Part shown: positions 28,801-38,453 of the stretch, one piece after another
How positions within the stretch are numbered: position 1 is the stretch's first letter
How the letters are laid out: each line of letters starts with the position of its first letter
Source: Streptococcus porci DSM 23759
GTDB taxonomy: Bacteria > Bacillota > Bacilli > Lactobacillales > Streptococcaceae
Length of the DNA stretch: 64,000 bases
Direction: 5' to 3'
Assembly: GCF_000423765.1 (NCBI RefSeq)
Contig: NZ_AUIP01000016.1
Coordinates: 1 to 64,000 of the forward strand
Notes under the pieces: generated by a model
Databases searched by the model: none
Seen by the model: the letters and a program-made list of their open reading frames with translations, nothing else
Told to the model about the DNA's origin: nothing
Program-made: the position numbers and the translations under genes

Positions 28801-29727
28801 ATGGACGGTAAGAAATTTGGACACAAAGTCAGAGATTTAAGGAAAGCAAAGGGAGTTACTCGCGAAGAATTTTGTGGCGATGAAGTTGAATTATCAATAC
28901 GCCAGCTAGCGCGCATTGAGAGCGGTCAATCTATCCCTACACTAGCCAAAGTTAACTATATTGCTAAAAGATTGGGTGTCACGGTTGGGAGCTTGACCGA
29001 TGGAGATAACCTAGAACTTCCTAAAAGATATAAGGAATTGAAGTATCTCATCTTGAGAAATCCAACTTATTTAGATAAAGAACGTATAGAATTGCGAGAA
29101 GAACAGTTTGATGAGATATTTGAGAACTATTATGACAATTTGCCTGAGGGGGAACAGTTAGCTATTGATTGTTTACAGGCAAAGTATGATATCTATGTTA
29201 GTCAAGATGTGACCTTTGGAACTGGAATTATAGATGACTATTTTAATCAAATTAAGCATAAGTCTCAATATACTGTAAATGATCTAATTATGATTGATTT
29301 ATACCTAGTAAACATTTTTCCACAGATTAAAAAGGAAAATTTTAAAGATAAAAAGCTTTATTTTCAATTAGTGGATCGATTATTGGAGCAAGAAAATTTT
29401 CTTGATTTAGATGATTTGTTCATCTTAAATAATGTTTTAATTAATACCTGTGATTATTTTTTCACTCTAAGTGAGGAAGAGTATCTTGAAACAATAATAT
29501 CAAAGTGCCACCACTTGATGTCAAAGGTTCAAGATTTTCAAAAGGTACCTATTGTTAATCTTTTAGAATGGAAGATGAGCTTATACATTCTAAAAGATAG
29601 AGAAAGAGGCTTAAAGTCCTTTGAGAGAGCTAAGATGTTTTCTGAAATGATGAATGACCTACAGTTAGCCACAAGGCTTTCAGATGAATGGGAAAAGGAT
29701 CTTCGGTTATTAGAAAAATATAATTAA
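28801..29727 (+). CDS. comR: ComR, Rgg-family competence pheromone receptor
   Basis: Cytosolic Rgg/RNPP regulator that binds the XIP peptide and activates comS and comX. 308 residues: an N-terminal XRE-type helix-turn-helix at about 5-60 (FGHKVRDLRKAKGVTREEF; RQLARIESGQSIPTLAKV) and a C-terminal TPR-like helical domain. The location between purB and ruvB, directly upstream of a short ORF ending in WWGC and of a perfect GACAT/ATGTC palindrome, distinguishes ComR from other Rgg proteins. Terminator at 29728-29758. Confidence 0.93.
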   Translation: MDGKKFGHKVRDLRKAKGVTREEFCGDEVELSIRQLARIESGQSIPTLAKVNYIAKRLGVTVGSLTDGDNLELPKRYKELKYLILRNPTYLDKERIELREEQFDEIFENYYDNLPEGEQLAIDCLQAKYDIYVSQDVTFGTGIIDDYFNQIKHKSQYTVNDLIMIDLYLVNIFPQIKKENFKDKKLYFQLVDRLLEQENFLDLDDLFILNNVLINTCDYFFTLSEEEYLETIISKCHHLMSKVQDFQKVPIVNLLEWKMSLYILKDRERGLKSFERAKMFSEMMNDLQLATRLSDEWEKDLRLLEKYN

Positions 29728-29758
29728 AACTTGAAGCCATCATTGGCTTCAAGTTTTT
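29728..29758 (+). terminator. Terminator after comR
   Basis: Perfect 12-bp stem AACTTGAAGCCA / TGGCTTCAAGTT, loop TCAT, and five T. The last bases are the first bases of the ComR palindrome. Confidence 0.9.
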
Positions 29759-29791
29759 AATAACATGACATTTATGTCATGTTATTAAAAA
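29754..29791 (+). promoter_or_regulatory. ComR box of the comS promoter
   Basis: A perfect 18-bp inverted repeat with a 2-nt centre. The core is GACAT-TT-ATGTC (29767-29778), the ComR binding motif known from ComRS streptococci. A plausible -10 (TAAGAT or TTATAT) lies at 29803-29812 and comS starts at 29848. Confidence 0.88.
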
Positions 29792-29847
29792 GGTAAAAGA
29801 GGTAAGATTATATGTGTAAACAAAAATTATTTTCAAGGAGATTGAAC

Positions 29848-29955
29848 ATGAAAAAGTTCTTTAACAAATACACATTATTCCACCTTCTTTTTATCGCAAC
29901 AATGGTTGTTAAAATGTTTGGTGATGACGTTATTGATAGATGGTGGGGATGTTAA
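29848..29955 (+). CDS. comS: ComS, precursor of the XIP competence pheromone
   Basis: A 35-codon ORF: Met-Lys-Lys start, hydrophobic middle (FHLLFIATMVVKMF) and C-terminus DDVIDRWWGC. The adjacent tryptophans near the C-terminus mark the WW-type XIP pheromones of non-salivarius streptococci. The mature peptide would be the last 7-10 residues, exported and re-imported by Ami/Opp for binding to ComR. AAGGAG lies 7 nt before the ATG, and the ComR box is 56 nt upstream. The exact mature peptide and its pherotype are not determinable here. A C-terminal Cys is notable. Confidence 0.88.
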   Translation: MKKFFNKYTLFHLLFIATMVVKMFGDDVIDRWWGC

Positions 29956-30006
29956 AATATTCCAAAATACGAGTTCGCCATTGTAATATTTAAAGGAGAA
30001 AAATTA

Positions 30007-30237
30007 ATGAAGCTTATGATTACTAATAAAACTTTTGTGCCGCAGTTGGTTTGGCTTTCGTCGCCAGACACCTTGTCTGAGGAGTTATTGGTTTTGAAAT
30101 CTAGGGAGACTAGGTGTGTGGCGGGGACATCGGCTTTACGAGATGTGACAGTGTGGGATAGGAGTGTTGAGTACCGCTTGGGACAGTCTGATTGGAAGCG
30201 AATGCGACATCATTTTAGGATTCAGATGATGGGTTGA
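30007..30237 (+). CDS. Unknown 76-residue protein downstream of comS
   Basis: I do not recognise it. RBS AAAGGAG with good spacing, 51 nt after comS, and no terminator in between, so it is probably transcribed from the XIP-inducible promoter. The protein is basic with no signal peptide or membrane segment (motifs such as LVWLSSPDTLSEELL and WKRMRHHFRIQMM). Base composition is richer in G than comS. It could be a late competence accessory gene or the leftover of a larger gene. Confidence 0.5.
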   Translation: MKLMITNKTFVPQLVWLSSPDTLSEELLVLKSRETRCVAGTSALRDVTVWDRSVEYRLGQSDWKRMRHHFRIQMMG

Positions 30238-30283
30238 TTTTTGAGATGATGTCTTTGTTGGGATGAGATCGAACAACCTAAAT

Positions 30284-30316
30284 AGAGGTGTCATTGTGTG
30301 CTATGCTCCTCTTTTT
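30284..30316 (+). terminator. Weak terminator before ruvB
   Basis: AGAGG / CCTCT with inner CAT/ATG pairs, followed by TTTTT. The stem is short. It overlaps the probable ruvB -35. Confidence 0.4.
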
Positions 30317-30326
30317 ATGATAAAAT
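30294..30326 (+). promoter_or_regulatory. Promoter of ruvB with very short leader
   Basis: -35 TTGTGT (30294-30299) and -10 TATGAT (30316-30321), overlapping TAAAAT (30321-30326). The ruvB ATG is at 30333, so the 5' leader is about 5 nt or nil and no Shine-Dalgarno fits. Confidence 0.5.
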
Positions 30327-30332
30327 ATCCTC

Positions 30333-31331
30333 ATGACTAGATTTTTAGATGCAGAGACAATGGGTGATGAGGCTGCTGTGGAGCGCACGCTTCGACCCCA
30401 ATATTTTAAGGAATATATCGGACAGGATAAGGTTAAGGATCAGTTGTCTATTTTTATTGAGGCTGCTAAGCTCCGAGATGAGGCATTGGATCACGTTCTG
30501 CTCTTTGGACCTCCGGGTCTAGGTAAGACGACGATGGCTTTTGTTATTGCCAATGAGCTGGGGGTTAATCTCAAGCAGACTTCGGGGCCGATTATTGAGA
30601 AAGCTGGTGATTTGGTGGCTATTCTTAACGACCTTGAGCCTGGTGATGTTCTTTTCATTGATGAAATTCACCGTATGCCTATGGCGGTTGAGGAGGTTCT
30701 CTATTCTGCCATGGAGGACTTCTATATTGACATTATGATTGGTTCGGGTGAAACAAGCCGTAGCGTCCATTTGGACTTGCCACCTTTCACACTGATTGGG
30801 GCAACAACTCGTGCGGGTATGCTTTCAAACCCTTTGCGCGCTCGTTTTGGAATTAGCGGTCACATGGAGTATTATGAGCTTGAGGATTTGGCGGAAATAG
30901 TAGAACGTACGGCAGATATTTTTGAGGCGGAAATTACGCCTGAGGCCGCCATCGAGCTGGCTAGACGGAGTCGAGGGACGCCTCGTATTGCCAATCGACT
31001 TCTGAAGCGCGTGCGTGATTTTGCTCAAATCATGGGAAATGGCCTTATCGATGATAAGATTACAGACAAAGCACTTAGCATGTTAGACGTAGATCACGAA
31101 GGTTTGGACTACATTGATCAGAAAATTTTAAGAACGATGATTGAGACCTATGGTGGTGGCCCAGTTGGGCTGGGAACCCTTTCTGTTAATATTGCTGAAG
31201 AAAGAGATACCGTGGAAGACATGTACGAGCCTTACTTGATTCAAAAAGGTTTTATCATGCGAACAAGGACAGGGCGTGTGGCAACTGCAAAAGCTTATGA
31301 GCATTTAGGCTATCCTTATCAGGAAAAATAA
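30333..31331 (+). CDS. ruvB: Holliday junction branch-migration ATPase RuvB
   Basis: Hexameric AAA+ motor that drives branch migration with RuvA. 332 residues: Walker [10 protein letters not shown] (59-67), Walker [10 protein letters not shown], arginine-finger and sensor segment [17 protein letters not shown], and a C-terminal winged helix ([13 protein letters not shown]). The start [13 protein letters not shown] matches streptococcal RuvB, although no Shine-Dalgarno precedes it. Single-gene unit with its own terminator. Confidence 0.97.
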   Translation: MTRFLDAETMGDEAAVERTLRPQYFKEYIGQDKVKDQLSIFIEAAKLRDEALDHVLLFGPPGLGKTTMAFVIANELGVNLKQTSGPIIEKAGDLVAILNDLEPGDVLFIDEIHRMPMAVEEVLYSAMEDFYIDIMIGSGETSRSVHLDLPPFTLIGATTRAGMLSNPLRARFGISGHMEYYELEDLAEIVERTADIFEAEITPEAAIELARRSRGTPRIANRLLKRVRDFAQIMGNGLIDDKITDKALSMLDVDHEGLDYIDQKILRTMIETYGGGPVGLGTLSVNIAEERDTVEDMYEPYLIQKGFIMRTRTGRVATAKAYEHLGYPYQEK

Positions 31332-31355
31332 GAGGATGAGGGTAGAAAATTTTCG

Positions 31356-31393
31356 AAAAAGACTGAGAGGCTGGGACTTGTCCGAGTCTTTTT
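31356..31393 (+). terminator. Terminator after ruvB
   Basis: AAAAAGACT / AGTCTTTTT enclosing GAGAGGCTGGGACTTGTCCG, part of the streptococcal GGCTGGGAC-type intergenic terminators also seen at 50003. Confidence 0.8.
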
Positions 31394-31465
31394 GTTTAGT
31401 CTTTTGAATGAAGTTTCAGATTTGCTCTTTTCTTCTGAATGGTTTTTCTAAATAGCTAAAGGCTC

Positions 31466-31514
31466 TTGAAGAAAGGGAAAGAATCTTTATAATAATATAT
31501 GTAAGCGGTACCAA
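31466..31514 (+). promoter_or_regulatory. nan/sat operon promoter with cre site
   Basis: -35 TTGAAG (31466-31471), 16-bp spacer, -10 TATAAT (31488-31493). The sequence ATGTAAGCGGTACCAA (31499-31514) matches the CcpA cre consensus WTGNNARCGNWWWCAW at all but one position and covers the transcription start, so glucose repression is expected. Confidence 0.78.
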
Positions 31515-31542
31515 TACAATAGAAATTCCCAAAGGAGTAACC

Positions 31543-32250
<708 letters not shown>

Positions 32251-32295
32251 ATAGGTCAAAAAATCTATCATCATTAACAAAAAGGAGTTAAGGAT

Positions 32296-33624
32296 ATGAA
32301 ACTAAAGAAAACGCTCATGTCTCTCTTTACAGGGGCAGCCCTGTTATCACTAGCAGCATGTGGTGGCAGTGAGAAAGCTGAAAAGTCAGCTGAAAGTTCA
32401 TCGGATTCAGGAGCACAGACTACGGTGACTTGGTGGGCATTCCCAACCTTCACACAAGAAAATGCTAGCGATGGAGTCGGAACTTATGAGAAGAAAATCA
32501 TCGAAGCTTTTGAAAAAGCTAACCCAGACATCAAGGTTAATCTTGAAATGATTGACTTCACCTCTGGACCTGAAAAAATCACCACCGCTATCGAAGCGGG
32601 AACAGCACCGGACATTCTTTTTGATGCTCCTGGACGCATCATCACCTATGGAAAAAATGGTAAGTTGGCTGAATTGAATGACCTCTTCACAGATGATTTC
32701 ATCAAAGACGTCAACAACGACCAACTGATTCAGGCTTCTAAAGCTGGCGACACGGCTTATATGTATCCTATCTCAACAGCACCATTCTTTATGGCTTTGA
32801 ATAAAGCGATGCTGAAAGATGCAGGTGTTCTTGATTTGGTGAAAGAGGGCTGGACAACAGATGATTTTGAAAAGGTCTTAAAAGCTCTTAAAGATAAAGG
32901 ATATAACCCAGGTTCCTTCTTTGCAAACGGTCAAGGTGGAGACCAAGGTCCTCGTGCCTTCTTCGCTAACCTCTACAGCTCAAGCATTACAGACGAGGGA
33001 GTGACAAAATACACAACTGATACACCAGAATCTGTTAAAGCGATGGCCAAAATTCAAAGCTGGATTAAAGACGGTCTCTTGATGAACGGTTCACAATATG
33101 ACGGGTCTGCCGATATTCAAAACTTTGCCAATGGTCAGACCTCCTTTACGATTCTTTGGTCACCTGCTATGCCTGGCACACAAGCTAAACTTTTGGAAGC
33201 AAGTAAAGTGGAATATGTTGAAGTTCCGTATCCTTCAGAAGACGGAGTACCTGCGCTTGAATACCTTGTAAACGGCTTTGCTATTTTCAATAATGGTGAC
33301 GACAAACGTATCGAAGCCTCTAAGAAATTTATCCAATTTATCGCTGACGATAAGGAATGGGGTCCTAAGAACGTTGTTCGTACAGGTGCCTTCCCAGTTC
33401 GCACCTCATTTGGTAAACTCTATGACACAGAACGCATGGAAACCATCTCAGGATGGACAAAATATTACTCACCTTATTACAATACCATTGATGGCTTTGC
33501 TGAAATGAGAACTCTCTGGTTCCCTATGGTACAAGCTGTTTCAAATGGAGATGAGCAACCTGAAGCCGCTCTTAAAGACTTCACAACAAAAGCTAACGAA
33601 ACGATTTCTAAAGCAGCTAAATAA
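32296..33624 (+). CDS. satA: ABC transporter substrate-binding lipoprotein, probable sialic acid binder
   Basis: 442-residue family 1 extracellular solute-binding lipoprotein. The signal peptide ends in the lipobox LAAC with Cys22, followed by a Ser/Ala-rich linker and the binding fold ([15 protein letters not shown] start). Its place between nanE and two permeases, with nanA and nanK downstream, equates it with SatA of the pneumococcal SatABC sialic-acid transporter. No ATPase gene is in the cluster; streptococcal sugar ABC systems commonly share MsmK. Its 3' hairpin at 33643 probably reduces expression of the permeases relative to this gene. Confidence 0.9.
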   Translation: MKLKKTLMSLFTGAALLSLAACGGSEKAEKSAESSSDSGAQTTVTWWAFPTFTQENASDGVGTYEKKIIEAFEKANPDIKVNLEMIDFTSGPEKITTAIEAGTAPDILFDAPGRIITYGKNGKLAELNDLFTDDFIKDVNNDQLIQASKAGDTAYMYPISTAPFFMALNKAMLKDAGVLDLVKEGWTTDDFEKVLKALKDKGYNPGSFFANGQGGDQGPRAFFANLYSSSITDEGVTKYTTDTPESVKAMAKIQSWIKDGLLMNGSQYDGSADIQNFANGQTSFTILWSPAMPGTQAKLLEASKVEYVEVPYPSEDGVPALEYLVNGFAIFNNGDDKRIEASKKFIQFIADDKEWGPKNVVRTGAFPVRTSFGKLYDTERMETISGWTKYYSPYYNTIDGFAEMRTLWFPMVQAVSNGDEQPEAALKDFTTKANETISKAAK

Positions 33625-33642
33625 TGCCAAACACTAAAGCTC

Positions 33643-33686
33643 GCTCCTTTTCTTGACTGTTTATGATGGAAAAGGAGTGCTTTTGT
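33643..33686 (+). terminator. Partial terminator between satA and satB
   Basis: GCTCCTTTTC pairs with GAAAAGGAGTGC across a 16-nt loop, followed by TTTTGTTT. As the downstream genes depend on the same promoter, it likely works as an attenuator that lowers expression. Confidence 0.65.
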
Positions 33687-33780
33687 TTAGTTGTTTAATT
33701 GAGAGTGGGACTGGACTTGTTCCAGGTGAATTAAGCGACTAAACAGATTCGTTGAAAAATAAATAAAGGAGAGGTGTCTC

Positions 33781-34668
33781 ATGCACGTCAACAAAATAAA
33801 AATGAGAGAGACTGTGGTCTCCTACGCCTTTTTGGCGCCGGTTTTGATTTTCTTTGTGATTTTTGTTCTAGCTCCTATGGTGATGGGATTTGTCACGAGT
33901 TTCTTCAACTACACCATGACGGATTTCACTTTTGTGGGGTTGGATAATTACGTTCGGATGTTTAAGGATCCTATTTTCACGAAATCGTTAATCAACACTC
34001 TGATTATCGTGGTGGGTTCTGTGCCAGTGGTTGTGCTGTTCTCGCTTTTTGTGGCAGCACAAACCTATGAAAAAAATGTCATCGCACGTTCTTTCTATCG
34101 CTGTGTTTTCTTCCTGCCAGTTGTCACAGGTTCTGTTGCTGTGACCGTGGTATGGAAATGGATTTACGACCCGATGTCGGGGATTTTGAATTACATTTTG
34201 AAAGCAGGTGGCCTTATTGAGCAAAACATCATGTGGCTGGGTGATAAGAATTGGGCACTTTTGGCTATCATTATCATCTTGTTGACGACATCTGTGGGTC
34301 AGCCAATCATTCTCTACATTGCTGCGATGGGGAATATTGATAATTCTCTTTGTGAAGCGGCGCGTGTAGATGGTGCTAATGAATTTCAAGTTTTTTGGAG
34401 TATTAAATGGCCAAGTCTCTTGCCAACAACTCTTTACATTGCTATTATCACAACAATCAACTCCTTCCAATGTTTTGCCTTGATTCAGCTTTTGACATCT
34501 GGTGGTCCAAATTATGCCACCTCTACACTCATGTATTACCTTTACGAAAAGGCCTTTAAACTATCTGAGTATGGCTACGCTAATACCATGGGTGTCTTCT
34601 TAGCTGTTTTAATTGCCATCATCAGCTTTGCTCAATTCAAAATTTTGGGTAATGACGTGGAATACTAG
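33781..34668 (+). CDS. satB: Sugar ABC transporter permease (sialic acid)
   Basis: 295-residue MalF-type permease with six membrane segments (first at about 13-37). The cytoplasmic EAA loop reads EAARVDGANEFQVFWSIKWPSLLP, the contact site for the ATPase. It pairs with SatC 10 nt downstream. RBS GGAGAGG precedes the ATG. Confidence 0.92.
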   Translation: MHVNKIKMRETVVSYAFLAPVLIFFVIFVLAPMVMGFVTSFFNYTMTDFTFVGLDNYVRMFKDPIFTKSLINTLIIVVGSVPVVVLFSLFVAAQTYEKNVIARSFYRCVFFLPVVTGSVAVTVVWKWIYDPMSGILNYILKAGGLIEQNIMWLGDKNWALLAIIIILLTTSVGQPIILYIAAMGNIDNSLCEAARVDGANEFQVFWSIKWPSLLPTTLYIAIITTINSFQCFALIQLLTSGGPNYATSTLMYYLYEKAFKLSEYGYANTMGVFLAVLIAIISFAQFKILGNDVEY

Positions 34669-34678
34669 GAGGTGACTT

Positions 34679-35509
34679 ATGAAAAAGAAAACGTTCAACC
34701 TATTTGACATTGCTTCGTCAATTATCCTCTTGATTTTAACAGTTCTCTTTGTCTTTCCCTTTTACTGGATTATGACAGGAGCTTTCAAGGCGCAGCCAGA
34801 CACGATCGTGATTCCGCCACAGTGGTGGCCAAGCAATCCGACGATTGAAAACTTCACGTCTTTGATTGTGCAAAACCCAGCCCTCAAGTGGCTTTGGAAT
34901 AGTGTTTTTATCTCGCTGGCTACCATGTTTTTGGTTTGTCTGACCTCTTCTCTAGCAGGTTATGTTTTGGCTAAAAAGCGGTTCTACGGACAAGGTTTGC
35001 TCTTTACCATCTTCATTTGTGCCATGGCGCTTCCTAAGCAGGTTGTCCTTGTTCCCTTAGTTCGTATTATCAATTTCATGGGCATTCACGATACGCTGGC
35101 AGCGGTGATTTTGCCACTGGTTGGTTGGCCTTTTGGTGTTTTCTTGATGAAGCAATTCTCTGAAAATATACCAACAGAACTTTTGGAGTCTGCTAAGATT
35201 GATGGTTGCGGCGAGATTCGTACCTTTTTCAACGTTGCCTTTCCTATCGTTAAGCCAGGTTTTGCAGCCTTAGCTATCTTCACCTTTATCAATACATGGA
35301 ACGACTACTTCATGCAGCTGGTTATGCTGACTTCTAGGGAAAATTTGACGGTGTCTTTAGGGGTTGCTACCATGCAGGCGGAGATGGCGACTAACTATGG
35401 TCTTATCATGGCAGGAGCAGCGCTGGCGGCTGTACCAATCGTAACGGTCTTTCTAGCCTTCCAAAAATCCTTCACACAAGGGATTACCATGGGTGCTGTC
35501 AAGGGTTAA
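34679..35509 (+). CDS. satC: Sugar ABC transporter permease (sialic acid)
   Basis: 276-residue MalG-type permease, six membrane segments, with EAA-like loop ESAKIDGCGEIRTFFNVAFPI and the C-terminal QKSFTQGITMGAVKG typical of this subfamily. GGAGGTGACTT gives its ribosome site. It forms the membrane channel with SatB. Confidence 0.92.
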   Translation: MKKKTFNLFDIASSIILLILTVLFVFPFYWIMTGAFKAQPDTIVIPPQWWPSNPTIENFTSLIVQNPALKWLWNSVFISLATMFLVCLTSSLAGYVLAKKRFYGQGLLFTIFICAMALPKQVVLVPLVRIINFMGIHDTLAAVILPLVGWPFGVFLMKQFSENIPTELLESAKIDGCGEIRTFFNVAFPIVKPGFAALAIFTFINTWNDYFMQLVMLTSRENLTVSLGVATMQAEMATNYGLIMAGAALAAVPIVTVFLAFQKSFTQGITMGAVKG

Positions 35510-35520
35510 AGGAGGACGCT

Positions 35521-35973
35521 ATGATTTACGATCATATCACAAATCTTGGGCTTTACAAGGGGATTCACCCCAATCTGGACAAAGCTTTGCGCTATCTTGA
35601 GGAGACTGATGTCAGAAAATTAGCCGTCGGTACTTATGAAATTGATGGGGAAAATGCCTTTCTCTTCATTCAGGAAAATAAGCTTGACGATACCTCTGAG
35701 AATCGTTTTGAGTATCATAGGCGTTATCTAGATTGTCATCTGATTTTAGAAGGAGCAGAACTTATCCGTTACGGTTGTGGAGCCAAGACGGAGCTGGTTG
35801 ATTTTGATGAGGGTAAGGATATTGGTTTTGTCAGTTGCCAAGGTAGATATGATTTTGACTTGGTTGATAGCTACTGTACCCTATTTTTCCCAGGAGAAGC
35901 ACACCAGCCAAATATCTTTAAAGAGCACCTAAAAGCTGTCAGAAAATGCGTTATCAAGGTCCTGATGGACTGA
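35521..35973 (+). CDS. YhcH/YjgK/YiaL family protein (DUF386)
   Basis: 150 residues of the cupin-like DUF386 family: YEIDGENAFLFIQEN, YHRRYLDCHLILEGAE and FFPGEAHQPNI with putative metal-ligand His/Glu residues. Members are routinely found in sialic-acid clusters, including E. coli yhcH. The reaction is not settled; a role on a sialic acid or anomeric form is suspected. 11 nt after satC with RBS AAAGGAGG. Confidence 0.88.
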   Translation: MIYDHITNLGLYKGIHPNLDKALRYLEETDVRKLAVGTYEIDGENAFLFIQENKLDDTSENRFEYHRRYLDCHLILEGAELIRYGCGAKTELVDFDEGKDIGFVSCQGRYDFDLVDSYCTLFFPGEAHQPNIFKEHLKAVRKCVIKVLMD

Positions 35974-35990
35974 TTTAGAAAGGAAAAGGG

Positions 35991-36620
35991 ATGAAAAAGA
36001 CATCGACAAGTCTGATAAAAACGATTTTCGGGTTGGATAATGCCTTTGTGCGAACCTGCGCTCTTATCTACGATTTGATGCTGGTCAATGTACTTTTTGT
36101 CCTGACCTCTTTACCAGTGCTGACTATCGGGATGTCTAAGTACAGTCTTTACCAAACCCTGACGGAGCGACGAAAAAGTTCAGAGATTTCAGTTATCGGG
36201 ACTTATCTCGCTTATTTCAAAAGTAAAAAAGGTTTTACTCTAGGTTTGGTAGAAGTTCTGTTGACTGCGGTTTGCCTCTTTGACATGTTGATTCTGCTGG
36301 GGCAAACTAGTTTTCTGGCGCAGCTCGTCAAGATGCTCAGTCTCAGCATTTTATTCCTTATGACGATGACTTTTTTCATGGCTTATCCTTTGGAAACAAA
36401 AGCAGAGCTAGCATTTAAGGATTTGCTTAGACAAGCATTTCTGTTGGCGGGTGTCCATTTGCCAGTGACCTTGCTTGCTCTAGCGGTGCTACTAGGAGTG
36501 TTCTTCCTGCTCTTATTCTCAGGACTTACTCTCCTAATAGGCTTATCACTCCTAGCCTTGGGCGGCTATGCTGGTCTGGTTTACGGGCACCTTTATTTAC
36601 TAGAAAAAAGAACAAAATAG
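35991..36620 (+). CDS. DUF624 membrane protein
   Basis: 209 residues with about five membrane segments, belonging to the YesL/DUF624 family found in Gram-positive carbohydrate ABC clusters (FGLDNAFVRTCALIYDLMLVN start). Function unknown; it may help assemble or regulate the transporter. Same order (YhcH then DUF624) as in the pneumococcal sat region. Confidence 0.8.
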   Translation: MKKTSTSLIKTIFGLDNAFVRTCALIYDLMLVNVLFVLTSLPVLTIGMSKYSLYQTLTERRKSSEISVIGTYLAYFKSKKGFTLGLVEVLLTAVCLFDMLILLGQTSFLAQLVKMLSLSILFLMTMTFFMAYPLETKAELAFKDLLRQAFLLAGVHLPVTLLALAVLLGVFFLLLFSGLTLLIGLSLLALGGYAGLVYGHLYLLEKRTK

Positions 36621-36635
36621 AGAAAGAAAACAACA

Positions 36636-37553
36636 ATGAAAAATTTAGAAAAATATCAAGGCGTTATCCCTGCTTTTTATGCTTGCTATGATGAGGCAGG
36701 TGAAGTCTCTCCAGAAAGAGTCGGTGCTCTGACTCAGTATTTTATTGACAAGGGTGTCAAAGGCCTCTATGTCAATGGTTCCTCTGGTGAATGCATCTAT
36801 CAAAGCGTTGCAGACAGGAAGCTTATTTTGGAAGAAGTGATGGCGGTTGCCAAGGGCAAATTGACCATTATCGCTCATGTTGCCTGCAATAACACCAAGG
36901 ACAGTTTGGAGTTGGCTGCCCACGCGGAGAGTTTGGGAGTTGATGCCATAGCAGCTATTCCGCCGATTTATTTCCGCTTGCCTGAGGCATCGGTAGCTAA
37001 ATACTGGAACGATATTTCAGACGCCGCACCAAATACAGATTTTATCATTTATAATATTCCGCAATTAGCTGGAATCGCCCTGACACCAAGTCTTTATCGT
37101 GAAATGTTGAAAAATCCTCGTGTTATTGGGGTGAAAAATTCTTCTATGCCAGTCCAAGATATTGAAACCTTTGCAAGTATTGCTGGCAGTGACCACATCG
37201 TTTTCAATGGTCCAGATGAGCAATTTTTGGGTGGTCGTCTGATGGGAGCTGGTGGTGGGATTGGTGGTACCTACGGCGCCATGCCAGAACTCTTCTTGCG
37301 TCTCAATGACTTGATTGCAGAAAAAGACTTGGAGACAGCTAAAGAACTTCAGTATGCCATTAACGCCATTATCGCTAAGCTTTGCTCAGGTGTTGGGCAT
37401 ATGTATGCGGTCATCAAGGGTGTCATTGCTGTTAACGACGGGCTTGACATCGGGTCTGTCCGTTTGCCGCTCAGCCCTTTGACCGAAAAAGACCAAGAAG
37501 TTGTGCAAGAAGCAGCCAGCCTTATCCGTGCTGCAAAGGAACGTTTTTGTTAG
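36636..37553 (+). CDS. nanA: N-acetylneuraminate lyase
   Basis: Class I aldolase splitting Neu5Ac to ManNAc and pyruvate. 305 residues with the DHDPS/NAL TIM barrel: NGSSGECIYQS (pyruvate-binding), catalytic Tyr139 in IIYNIPQLAG and Schiff-base Lys167 in GVKNSS. The cluster context separates it from dihydrodipicolinate synthase. The symbol nanA here means the lyase, not the pneumococcal sialidase of the same name. Confidence 0.95.
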   Translation: MKNLEKYQGVIPAFYACYDEAGEVSPERVGALTQYFIDKGVKGLYVNGSSGECIYQSVADRKLILEEVMAVAKGKLTIIAHVACNNTKDSLELAAHAESLGVDAIAAIPPIYFRLPEASVAKYWNDISDAAPNTDFIIYNIPQLAGIALTPSLYREMLKNPRVIGVKNSSMPVQDIETFASIAGSDHIVFNGPDEQFLGGRLMGAGGGIGGTYGAMPELFLRLNDLIAEKDLETAKELQYAINAIIAKLCSGVGHMYAVIKGVIAVNDGLDIGSVRLPLSPLTEKDQEVVQEAASLIRAAKERFC

Positions 37554-37562
37554 GAGGTTGCT

Positions 37563-38450
37563 ATGAGTCAGTATTTAGCCATTGATATTGGCGGAACAGC
37601 CATTAAGTATGGGCTCATTGACGAGGCAGGAACCATTTTAGAACGCCACGAAAAGCCGACAGATGCGCATTTAGGTGGTCCACACATTTTAGAGACCGTT
37701 TGTCACTTGGTCGAGTCTTATGGAAAAATAGCAGAGCTAAAAGGTGTGGCTCTGTCTTCCGCAGGCATGGTTGACCCAGTCAAAGGAGAAATTTTCTACT
37801 CAGGTCCGCAGATTCCAAACTATGCTGGGACCAAGTTCAAGGCAACCATTGAAGAAAGATTTAATCTGCCATGTCAGATTGAAAATGATGTCAACTGCGC
37901 CGGTCTGGCAGAAGCCATCTCAGGTGCGGCAAGAGGGAGTCGGCTTTCGCTTTGTCTGACCATTGGCACAGGAATTGGAGGGTGTTTAATTCAGGAGGGA
38001 CAGATTTTCCATGGTTCTTCTTATTCGGCTTGTGAAGTGGGGTATCTTCCGCTACCGGGCGGTGCGTTTCAAGATATTGCTTCAACGACAACTCTTGTCA
38101 AAAGGGTAGTTGAAGCGACAGGCGATAATCCTGCCGAGTGGAATGGGAGAAGGGTTTTCACAGAAGCCAAAGCAGGAAATACTATTTGCCGCTCTGCCAT
38201 TTCCCAACTGGTTAAAAATCTAGCCCTGGGCATTGCAAGTATCTGCTACGTGGTCAATCCAGAAGTGGTTGTTTTGGGCGGCGGCATCATGGCTCAGGAA
38301 GACTATCTGCGACCTGAACTAGAAGAAGAACTGGCTAAAGTTCTGGTACCAAGTATCTCTGAGAAAACGCGGCTTGCCTTTGCTATGCATCAAAATGATG
38401 CTGGCATGCTAGGAGCTTATTACCACTTTTTGAGCAGACAGGGGGCCTAA
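37563..38450 (+). CDS. nanK: ROK-family kinase, probable N-acetylmannosamine kinase
   Basis: 295 residues with the ROK phosphate motif AIDIGGTAIKYG, the catalytic-region IENDVNCAGLAE, and LTIGTGIGGCLI. It should phosphorylate ManNAc for NanE. The CxCGxxGC zinc motif of many ROK kinases is not present (SACEVGYLPLPGG at that place), as in other streptococcal cluster members. AGGAGG precedes the ATG. Confidence 0.88.
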   Translation: MSQYLAIDIGGTAIKYGLIDEAGTILERHEKPTDAHLGGPHILETVCHLVESYGKIAELKGVALSSAGMVDPVKGEIFYSGPQIPNYAGTKFKATIEERFNLPCQIENDVNCAGLAEAISGAARGSRLSLCLTIGTGIGGCLIQEGQIFHGSSYSACEVGYLPLPGGAFQDIASTTTLVKRVVEATGDNPAEWNGRRVFTEAKAGNTICRSAISQLVKNLALGIASICYVVNPEVVVLGGGIMAQEDYLRPELEEELAKVLVPSISEKTRLAFAMHQNDAGMLGAYYHFLSRQGA

Positions 38451-38453
38451 TGT

